From JAFGCL01 sp964423835 (lineage in GTDB: Bacteria; Chloroflexota; Dehalococcoidia; UBA2247; RBG-13-53-26), in the NCBI GenBank assembly GCA_964423835.1, contig CAYRGJ010000052.1, positions 1-17,075 on the forward strand: DNA of 17,075 bases, in the 5' to 3' direction. How positions within the stretch are numbered: the first letter of the stretch is position 1; every line of letters starts with the position of its first letter. The notes below the pieces were generated by a model, which saw nothing but the letters and a program-made list of their open reading frames with translations, was not told the DNA's origin and searched no databases. Below are positions 6,231 through 11,626 of the stretch, one piece after another. Both the position numbers and the translations under genes were made by a program.

Positions 6231-7508
6231 TCATGCTGGCGTCTGGTCACCTTCTCCGATGATGGCGGGTGGCGTTATCTCAATGTACTGCGGGCCGCGC
6301 ACCGTCCCGTCCGGCGTCAACACGCTGCCGCAGACGCAGGAACCGTAGACGGCATAGGTCCCGGCGGGGACCTGGTCGCCATCGTTGTCCCTCTGGTCCC
6401 AGGCCTCCTCATAGGTTATGGACTCGCCCGGGTCAATCGACAGGCCGGCACCGGTGGACTCAAGAGACTGGCCGTGGGCCCAGTTCCAGACCAGGACGTT
6501 GTCGGAATTGAATACCTCGATGTCGTATACCTGGGCATCGGAGCAGGCCAGGACCAGGGCCTCATCCGCCGGATTCTGCATGGTCAGAAGGAATCCTATC
6601 TCGCTTCCCGGACTGTAGACCAGGGACTGGTTGTCATCCCCGGGGGTGATGGCCAGCTCCAGGAAGCTGACGACGGTGACCGCGCAGCCGGCGGTGAAAC
6701 CACCGTCGATGGTGGTGGCGGTTATGGTCGCGCTTCCAACCTTGACGCCGCTGACCAGCCCGGACTCATCGACGGAAGCGACGGCCTCATCCGTGGATGA
6801 CCAGGAGATCCCCTGGTCCGTGGCATCCAGCGGGGACACGGTGGCCACCAGCTGCTGTGTCGATCCGGTCAGGATGGTGGCCTCCACCCTGTCCAGGCCC
6901 ACCCCGGTGACAGGCTCCGGCTCTGGCGCCGGCGCCGGGGGTGGGGACAGGAAGGCCTGCAGAGTCAGGCCGCCAAAGTGAATCCTGGACGTGAGTCCAC
7001 TGGTGATCTCGACGCTGCCATTGAACGGCTCGCCCAGGTCGGTCTTGAAGAAATCGCCCGCGGTGTAGTATAGCCAGTCGCCCGGTGTCTGACCGTCATA
7101 GGTGCGGATCTCGTCAGACCACCATTGGCTCCCGTCGGACCGGAAGTAGATGTTGAGCCGCATCTCGACCCCGTTCTCCGGCCACACCAGCTCCAGGGTG
7201 CAGTAGGTCTCATCGCCGGCATCAGAGTGGACATCCACCTCATCGACGTCGGCCTTGAAGGTCTGGCCCTCCGCCACTATGTAGAAGTCGTCGCACTTGA
7301 GCGAGACCACATCGGTCTTCCAGCTGACGGCGGCGCCTTCAACAGCCCTGGCATCGCCTTCAACAGTCCTGGCATCGCCATCGCCGTCTGCATCACCAAA
7401 CAGGCAGATGTTGCCGATGCAGCAGACGCTGGTGGCGCCTATGGTCAACGCCGCGATGACCGCCAACACCACCAAAGGAAAGAACGCGCGCGAGAACTTG
7501 CTGACCAT
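6231..7508 (-). CDS. Exported protein with BIg2 and BsuPI-type domains
   Basis: The 425-aa protein starts MVSKFSRAFFPLVVLAVIAA, an N-terminal export or anchor segment (about 5-28). The C29-C30 that follows is not a convincing lipobox. Next come a GDADGDGD acidic loop, resembling a dockerin or EF-hand calcium loop, and a VEGDARA repeat. Residues about 60-185 are an unassigned beta-rich region, then a Pro-rich hinge (PPPAPAPEPEP). A bacterial Ig-like group 2 domain fills about 198-275 (WSSTDEAVASVD, then GLVSGVKVGSATITAT). A BsuPI-type domain fills about 282-395 (AQVYDIEVFNSDNVLVWNW, IDPGESITYEEAWDQRDNDG, PAGTYAV). BsuPI domains are proposed proteinase inhibitors, and BIg2 domains occur in surface adhesins. 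An in-frame ATG 20 codons upstream exists, but the -10 box at 7549 lies inside that extension, so 7508 is preferred. Confidence 0.82.
   Translation of the reverse strand: MVSKFSRAFFPLVVLAVIAALTIGATSVCCIGNICLFGDADGDGDARTVEGDARAVEGAAVSWKTDVVSLKCDDFYIVAEGQTFKADVDEVDVHSDAGDETYCTLELVWPENGVEMRLNIYFRSDGSQWWSDEIRTYDGQTPGDWLYYTAGDFFKTDLGEPFNGSVEITSGLTSRIHFGGLTLQAFLSPPPAPAPEPEPVTGVGLDRVEATILTGSTQQLVATVSPLDATDQGISWSSTDEAVASVDESGLVSGVKVGSATITATTIDGGFTAGCAVTVVSFLELAITPGDDNQSLVYSPGSEIGFLLTMQNPADEALVLACSDAQVYDIEVFNSDNVLVWNWAHGQSLESTGAGLSIDPGESITYEEAWDQRDNDGDQVPAGTYAVYGSCVCGSVLTPDGTVRGPQYIEITPPAIIGEGDQTPA
7335..7376 (-). repeat. 21-bp tandem repeat, two units, inside the BIg2/BsuPI gene
   Basis: Units 7335-7355 and 7356-7376 differ at one base. 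They encode two VEGDARA/T heptads just after the acidic DADGDGD loop near the mature N terminus. This is a likely spot for slippage-driven length change. Confidence 0.75.
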
Positions 7509-7548
7509 GAGAACCCCCCCTCTACAGCAGACTTGCTGACCTGACAAG

Positions 7549-7557
7549 ATTATAGCA
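7549..7557 (-). promoter_or_regulatory. Extended -10 promoter of the BIg2/BsuPI gene
   Basis: On the minus strand TGCTATAAT combines a perfect TATAAT (7554-7549) with the TGn extension (7557-7555), which can substitute for a weak -35. Transcription would start near 7542, about 33 bases ahead of the ATG at 7508. This argues that the gene has its own promoter. Confidence 0.6.
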
Positions 7558-7598
7558 CCCGGGATCAAGCGGGGGGCAAACCGTGCACTCCGGCCTGG

Positions 7599-8156
7599 CT
7601 ATTTCTCCAGCCGGTACTCCCACTGGCAGCAGCAGTCGCTGTAGTCGGTCCTGGGGGGCACCTTGAGGCCTGTGACCTTGATCTTGGGGTTGAAGTACTC
7701 GGCGATCATGCTGTAGAGCTTGACGTCCAGGTCCCGGCAAATGAGCTTCTCACGCCCGGTACCCTCCCGCTCCAGTGAGACCAGCGTGGGGCATGTCCGG
7801 TAGGTCACCACGGCAAGGTCGTCGCCCTTGACATCTATGTCCATCTGGTACGCCCAGTTCCAGGGGGTAGACTGGATGTACTTCATTACGGTGGGCACAT
7901 CGTTCCCCTGTATATTAAGCGCCCTGGCAGTCAGCTTGAGGTCATGCTCCAGGAGCCTCTCTACCCACACCGTGACATCGATGTCAAAAGCCAGGTCATT
8001 GCCACACCTTTTCATGACTTCCAGGTACCAGAAACCATCTATCCTGACCATGTACTCGCCATACTCCCGCAGCAGTCGCAGAAGCGCGTCTTTGTTCAGC
8101 ATGTCGAAACGAAAATTGGGGTCGAACGGGCCGCTATAGTCGGGAATCTCGGGCAT
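7599..8156 (-). CDS. DUF6125-like (ATC-hydrolase-like) cytosolic protein
   Basis: The 185-aa protein starts MPEIPDYSGPFDPNFRFDML and lacks a signal peptide. DALLRLLREYGEYMVRIDGFW, then FDIDVTVWVERLLEHDLKL, suggests a helical N-terminal half. The C-terminal half carries TYRTCPTLVSLEREGTGREK, IC, YFNPKIKVTGLKVPPR and a final CCCQW. The pattern of Cys, Glu-rich turn, then FNP and PPR followed by C-x-W reminds me of DUF6125 and the related L-2-amino-thiazoline-4-carboxylate hydrolase-like family; this is recall, not a search. Three consecutive cysteines (CCC) near the end could bind metal. ATG at 8154-8156 follows AAAGGAGG at good spacing, and an upstream in-frame ATG would add 29 unlike residues. 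Its role beside exported proteins is unclear. Confidence 0.72.
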   Translation of the reverse strand: MPEIPDYSGPFDPNFRFDMLNKDALLRLLREYGEYMVRIDGFWYLEVMKRCGNDLAFDIDVTVWVERLLEHDLKLTARALNIQGNDVPTVMKYIQSTPWNWAYQMDIDVKGDDLAVVTYRTCPTLVSLEREGTGREKLICRDLDVKLYSMIAEYFNPKIKVTGLKVPPRTDYSDCCCQWEYRLEK

Positions 8157-8184
8157 GTTGCCTCCTTTGTCTTTACCGCAGATG

Positions 8185-8190
8185 AGTATA
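8185..8190 (-). promoter_or_regulatory. Possible -10 box ahead of the DUF6125-like gene
   Basis: TATACT on the minus strand lies about 29 bases ahead of the ATG at 8156. No good -35 is visible at the usual distance, so this is a weak call. Confidence 0.35.
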
Positions 8191-8266
8191 CACGATCTGC
8201 CATCTTGAGATTCTGAACCGAACCGCCGCCTGCTCTGGGTCAAAGGTCCGTGAGGGCGTGAGGCGG

Positions 8267-8872
8267 CTAGGGGATCTTGAAGTAGATGTCGCCTTCACCG
8301 TGGCGCGAGGTGTTCCTCAATATGCCATCCCTGCGCATGGTGAAGTCCACGTGAAGTTGAACCTGCTCTGGCACTCCCTGGCGGGCGTTGAGGACGTCTT
8401 TCCGTATGTCGTACTCAAAGTTCATCGTGCCTGTGCCCATGTCGCCGGTGTCCGTGATGCGGTACACCACGCCGTTCCCGCTTGACATCAGTTGCACCGG
8501 CGGCCAGGCCTCTCCCTCGGGCGTCTTGTACCAGAATGCGTCGGAGGACAGAGGCTGAAAGGCAAATGACAATCGGTCCACATGGAAGCCCTCTTCATGC
8601 CATATCGATACCAGGAGGCTGGACGTGTTCTCCCATGAGGAGATGCGGACGTGGACGTTCGCGACCTCGTTGGTGCCCGCATCGGCCAGGAAAGCCAGAC
8701 TGTACTCGTATTCACCGGCGTAACTGCTCTCATGCGGTGACAGCGACAGATCCTCGCTGACGTATCGGCTGTCGATGAAGATGCCGCCGAGGATAGCCAG
8801 GGCAATGGCCACGTGGACTGCGCCGAAGAGCAACCCGCCTCTATTCACGCTACGTAACGCAAACCATCGCAT
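8267..8872 (-). CDS. Membrane-anchored protein of unknown function
   Basis: I do not recognise this 201-aa protein. It starts MRWFALRSVNRGG, then one hydrophobic segment (about 13-33, LLFGAVHVAIALAILGGIFI), an arrangement typical of a signal anchor or uncleaved signal. Residues about 50-201 are beta-rich, with alternating aromatic and polar residues (YEYSLAF, SSLLVSIWHEEGF, VQLHVDFTMRRDG), and would sit outside the membrane. There are no cysteines and no obvious catalytic motif. The start has AGGAG six bases upstream. It may form a loose cell-envelope cluster with the 2-TM gene upstream and the exported BIg2 protein downstream. Confidence 0.72.
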   Translation of the reverse strand: MRWFALRSVNRGGLLFGAVHVAIALAILGGIFIDSRYVSEDLSLSPHESSYAGEYEYSLAFLADAGTNEVANVHVRISSWENTSSLLVSIWHEEGFHVDRLSFAFQPLSSDAFWYKTPEGEAWPPVQLMSSGNGVVYRITDTGDMGTGTMNFEYDIRKDVLNARQGVPEQVQLHVDFTMRRDGILRNTSRHGEGDIYFKIP

Positions 8873-8891
8873 TGTCCGCTCCTGCGGATCG

Positions 8892-8897
8892 ATTATA
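8892..8897 (-). promoter_or_regulatory. Possible -10 box (TATAAT) ahead of the membrane-anchored protein
   Basis: A perfect TATAAT on the minus strand lies 20 bases before the ATG at 8872. The leader would be only about a dozen bases, just enough to include the AGGAG ribosome site. The -35 region is poor. Confidence 0.4.
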
Positions 8898-8934
8898 GCG
8901 TGAAGGAAAGGATGGTGCTACAGGCCAACCCCAG

Positions 8935-9279
8935 TCAGGCGTTCCCGGAGAGCCTGGTCGAGCTCTGAGCGGGAGCGGCGGCCTGCCGGAGCTCCGGCGC
9001 CGCGCCTTCAGGAGCCCTCTGACCGCCATCTGCCGGTGATTGGACCCGCTCGGGCTCGTCCCTCCCGTTGGCCGTGTCGATCAAGTGCCAGTACATATAG
9101 CTGGTCACGTATCCCAACACGATACTGACCAGGACAAAGAGCCCTGTCTTCCAGTAGCTCCCGGCGCCAAGCCAGTACGCGGCGAACAGACCAAGAAGGA
9201 ACTCAACCTCCACCAGCGAGATGTACAAGTGCTTCCAGACGGCCCGGCGAACTGGTTTCTTCCCTGTCTGGGTATTCAT
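8935..9279 (-). CDS. Small two-helix membrane protein
   Basis: The 114-aa protein has a basic start (MNTQTGKKPVRRAVWKH), two hydrophobic segments at about 19-38 (LYISLVEVEFLLGLFAAYWL) and 45-66 (TGLFVLVSIVLGYVTSYMYW), and a polar, Ala/Pro-rich tail from about 70. By the positive-inside rule both ends should face the cytoplasm. No family is recognised. Start ATG 9279 follows AAAGGAG. It is the first gene of the minus-strand envelope series; the next gene begins 62 bases further on. Confidence 0.7.
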   Translation of the reverse strand: MNTQTGKKPVRRAVWKHLYISLVEVEFLLGLFAAYWLGAGSYWKTGLFVLVSIVLGYVTSYMYWHLIDTANGRDEPERVQSPADGGQRAPEGAAPELRQAAAPAQSSTRLSGNA

Positions 9280-9557
9280 GATTCTCCTTTAACGGACAGC
9301 CTGGCGATGCTGCAACAGGCTTGCCGGCATTTCACTCCCCCGGAGTGTCGTAGTGGACCGTACTAGTTATGAGTCACTCTTATTCGCCTTTTCCCCTCTG
9401 GCAGCGTCAGACCGTTTTGATGTTTGCCTGTTGGAATGCAGCGGAGTCTCAGGGGCGGACGGCCCGGGGCAGCAGGTGGGCCTCGCTACGGAGGCGGAAC
9501 GCTGCCGTGGGTGCTACCAGTACCTGGCTTCTGGTCGAGAAGCTGACAGGGCCGCTT

Positions 9558-10160
9558 TCAGGCCAGCTTCTTGCTTACACCGACAACCACGCCGTGTACA
9601 TGGCGGTTCGCCTGCGGCCGGGACCCCTCCCTGCTGACCCGGTGGCGAGCCACCTTGACTCTGCCTGCCTCAGAAAAGAGGATGATGTTTCCGGAAGAGG
9701 GCGTCCGTTCTGGGTCGACGAAGATCACGTCGCCCTCCATGATTTCCGGCTTCAGGCTGAAACCCCGCACCATGAAGGCTCTTGTCTTCTCGCTTCCAAT
9801 ACCGGGGAATGCCCAGCAGGCGGTCTGGCTCGAATCCACCACTCCTGTTGGTGTCTCGGTCACCAAAGGCACGACTGCAGGCTGCACGACCTCCAATTCA
9901 GCGGGCATCCTCCGGGCCCCTGTCGGTGGCCCACTGCGGAAACCCGTCTTTTTGACATACCCCGCCGCCTCATACAGGCAGTTGGGGTGGATCTTCAAAG
10001 CTCTGGCCAGTGCCAGGAACGTCTCTGCTGATGGGTGCTCATAATCATCCCGCTCCAGGCGAGACAGATGGCTCCTCCCCAACCCGCTCAGCCGGGCCAG
10101 CTCCCACTGGGTCAAGCCTCTAGTGAGTCGCTGTTCTCTGATGTACTGTCCCAGGCTCAT
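9558..10160 (-). CDS. XRE-family HTH repressor with S24/LexA-like C-terminal domain
   Basis: The 200-aa protein has an XRE/Cro-type HTH at about residues 3-60 (LTQWELARLSGLGRSHLSRL) and a C-terminal peptidase S24 fold at about 95-198, the layout of phage CI-type and LexA-like repressors. In V131-R-G-F-S135-L-K-P the nucleophile Ser is present, and EGDVIFVD and SGNIILF fit the fold. The position of the LexA catalytic Lys (VKR) reads V170-A171-R172, and no Ala-Gly cleavage bond is seen where expected (TPTG at 103-106). It may therefore be a repressor that does not self-cleave. No phage genes flank it. It has a strong promoter, no obvious Shine-Dalgarno and a short leader. Confidence 0.87.
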   Translation of the reverse strand: MSLGQYIREQRLTRGLTQWELARLSGLGRSHLSRLERDDYEHPSAETFLALARALKIHPNCLYEAAGYVKKTGFRSGPPTGARRMPAELEVVQPAVVPLVTETPTGVVDSSQTACWAFPGIGSEKTRAFMVRGFSLKPEIMEGDVIFVDPERTPSSGNIILFSEAGRVKVARHRVSREGSRPQANRHVHGVVVGVSKKLA

Positions 10161-10203
10161 CTAGCGTTTGGCCATCTGCGCGAAAACCGATCGGGGATAT
10201 ACG

Positions 10204-10233
10204 ATTGTAGCAGGGCCCGGGGCCCAGTGTCAA
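10204..10233 (-). promoter_or_regulatory. Strong promoter of the repressor gene with palindromic spacer
   Basis: On the minus strand a perfect TTGACA (10233-10228) and TACAAT (10209-10204) are 18 bases apart. This is the best consensus promoter in the window. The spacer holds GGGCCC-G-GGGCCC (10213-10225), an odd-centred palindrome where a repressor would compete with RNA polymerase. Transcription would start about 37 bases before the ATG. Confidence 0.7.
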
Positions 10234-10265
10234 ATGCGGCAGCGTCCCTTCTGTGTTGCAGCGAA

Positions 10266-10281
10266 TGCTACCAGGGTAGCA
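10266..10281. promoter_or_regulatory. Operator-like palindrome upstream of the repressor promoter
   Basis: TGCTACC-AG-GGTAGCA has perfect 7-bp arms. It lies inside a longer dyad, with ATGCGG at 10234-10239 and CCGCAT at 10286-10291. Its location upstream of the repressor promoter fits an autoregulatory site. A terminator for the DUF5714 gene, which ends at 10352, is an alternative reading. Confidence 0.4.
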
Positions 10282-10351
10282 GAATCCGCATGTCATTACG
10301 CTGTCGGACTGCGTCACTTGTGCTGCGGCCGGGCCTGGCTCCTGTCGTTAG

Positions 10352-11143
10352 CTAGTGGTTCTCAGGCCAGAGGGGACACTGACCCTGAATGCACTCCTTG
10401 TTCTCCAGGTGCTGTTCGCAGGCAAACGGATCTGCTGCCAGTAGTATCCCGGTGTGTCTCCGGATGAGCGCGGAAGCCTCATTGAGCGCCAGCCAGCAAT
10501 CCCTCTGACAGCACCGGGGAGCCTTGAAGGAGGAGATCCTTCCAAGCACGGCCTGGGTGGCCTGCTGAGCCATCTGTCTCTTGTCACCATCAAAGGGGGT
10601 GGCCCCCAGCAGAAGAGAGACGGCGACACCAACACCGATGGCCGCTCCACATGCTCCGAGGAAGGCACATGAGCCGCCGGCGATGCTTTGACCCCGCTGG
10701 ATCGAGGAAGCGAACTGCTCGTATGTCGCCGGGTACCCGCAATTGCGCAGGGCGGTCAGGATGACAGCAGGCACCATCGCGTGATGCTCCGGTCCGTTTA
10801 CTGGGAAACTCGGGTGAGAGCGTATGGTCTGCATGAGGACCACCGGGTCCGCCTCCAGGCTGTGGAGACAAACGCTCTTAATGATTCCCACGGCATCCGC
10901 GCTGTGGCAGTGGTCGCAAACAAAATGACCGTTGGCGCAGCGGGCATTGGCCGGTGAAACCTTTCCGCAGTAACAGCAGGAGCTGTGCCGGTCCGTGTCA
11001 GAGTAGATCAGCTCGGCACCGCAGACCGTGCATCCGGACCGGTGTGGGCCATCATTCCGGTTGGATTCCGGAGACTCCTCATCTGTACGCTGCGGACACC
11101 ACGCCGCATCCCTGGCGGGAGTCGCTGGATTCGTATCCTTCAT
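10352..11143 (-). CDS. DUF5714-family zinc-ribbon protein
   Basis: The 263-aa protein begins with a zinc ribbon (C38-x2-C41, then C56/C57-x-C59) and a second Cys/His cluster (C69-x-NGHFVC76-DHCH80). The core has N116-GPEHHAMVPAV, then R150-GQSIAGGSCAFLGACGAAIG and A208-P-R-CCQRDC216. The order GPEHH, GG-C-F-GACGAAIG and PRCC-R matches what I recall of DUF5714, a family found with methyltransferase or radical-SAM genes in anaerobes. Conserved Cys and His suggest metal binding; the reaction is unknown. Residues 156-180 are hydrophobic and glycine-rich but not a clear membrane span. The start overlaps the stop of the small upstream gene by ATGA, and no strong ribosome site precedes it, so translation is probably coupled. 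Confidence 0.83.
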   Translation of the reverse strand: MKDTNPATPARDAAWCPQRTDEESPESNRNDGPHRSGCTVCGAELIYSDTDRHSSCCYCGKVSPANARCANGHFVCDHCHSADAVGIIKSVCLHSLEADPVVLMQTIRSHPSFPVNGPEHHAMVPAVILTALRNCGYPATYEQFASSIQRGQSIAGGSCAFLGACGAAIGVGVAVSLLLGATPFDGDKRQMAQQATQAVLGRISSFKAPRCCQRDCWLALNEASALIRRHTGILLAADPFACEQHLENKECIQGQCPLWPENH

Positions 11144-11310
11144 AGGTTCACCGTCTCATCATCTCCTGTGTCAGGCACTTCATAGGTTGTATAGAGGTAC
11201 CAGGGGTAGCCCCAGAACGGGGTAAGAACCAGGAGTCTGTGCCAGCCAGAGTCTATCCAGTCCCAGTAACCTTTGTATACCCTCCCGGGGTTGTCGATGT
11301 CTGCTCTCAC
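11140..11310 (-). CDS. Small Trp/Tyr-rich protein, translationally coupled to DUF5714
   Basis: A 56-codon reading frame starts at GTG 11310 with AGGGGA about six bases upstream. It ends in CTATGA, whose ATGA overlaps the ATG of the DUF5714 gene. The product opens VRADIDNPGRVYKGYWDW and continues IDSGWHRLLVLTPFWGYPW, then YLYTTYEVPDTGDD. Five Trp and six Tyr in 56 residues, with an acidic tail, look like a real protein rather than random translation. I do not recognise a family. The middle segment is hydrophobic and aromatic but short for a membrane span. The overlap suggests production with, and perhaps binding to, the DUF5714 protein. The same frame stays open upstream only to a TGA at 11343-11345. 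Confidence 0.6.
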   Translation of the reverse strand: MRADIDNPGRVYKGYWDWIDSGWHRLLVLTPFWGYPWYLYTTYEVPDTGDDETVNL

Positions 11311-11550
11311 TTCTGGTCCCCTCTCAGTAGGCCAGTGTCATCTGAGGAGTGTGCTGGTGAGGCTTGTTATGACTAGCCTTTCGGGTTCACCTGGGTCATC
11401 CCAAGTGTGTTGACCAGTCGCACCGAACCAAAGGGTAGCAGTGTTGCCTGGCGGTCACATCTTTCATCCGTGGCCCCCGTTCCGGCTGCACTCCTCAGTT
11501 GTACCATATTTGCTGCGGCCTTTGTCGCGGCCGGGAGAAGCTGCTAATGA
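11311..11550. other. Intergenic region between the small gene and the DUF11 protein terminator
   Basis: No convincing gene is seen here. A minus-strand reading of about 37 codons in the frame of the small gene, ending in TGA at 11343-11345, looks protein-like (WFGATGQHTWDDPGEPERL) but has no start codon. It may be a decayed end or chance. No promoter with both hexamers was found for the small gene. Confidence 0.4.
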
Positions 11551-11586
11551 AAGAAGCAGGGCCGTTGGGATCTGGCCCTGCTTCTT
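11551..11586 (-). terminator. Intrinsic terminator of the DUF11 surface-protein gene
   Basis: AAGAAGCAGGGCC (11551-11563) and GGCCCTGCTTCTT (11574-11586) form a perfect 13-bp stem with a 10-base loop, 41 bases past the stop on the minus strand. The minus-strand RNA ends CUUCUU followed by UCAUU, a modest U-rich tail. It could also stop plus-strand transcription. Confidence 0.75.
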
Positions 11587-11626
11587 CTTGCCTGCAGCAA
11601 CTACTTTGCGTAAACCCGGCTGTGGT

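Noticed and set aside
9539..9570. Hairpin GAAGCTG / CAGCTTC at the end of the repressor gene as a terminator
   Set aside because: It overlaps the stop codon, has a long imperfect interior and no U-tract on the minus strand.
9369..10031. A 220-codon plus-strand frame overlapping the repressor gene
   Set aside because: The minus-strand repressor has HTH and S24 motifs and a strong promoter. The plus frame has no recognisable motif.
11343..11345. TGA upstream of the small gene as a selenocysteine codon
   Set aside because: The downstream part has its own GTG and ribosome site, the upstream part has no start, and no SECIS-like hairpin follows the TGA.
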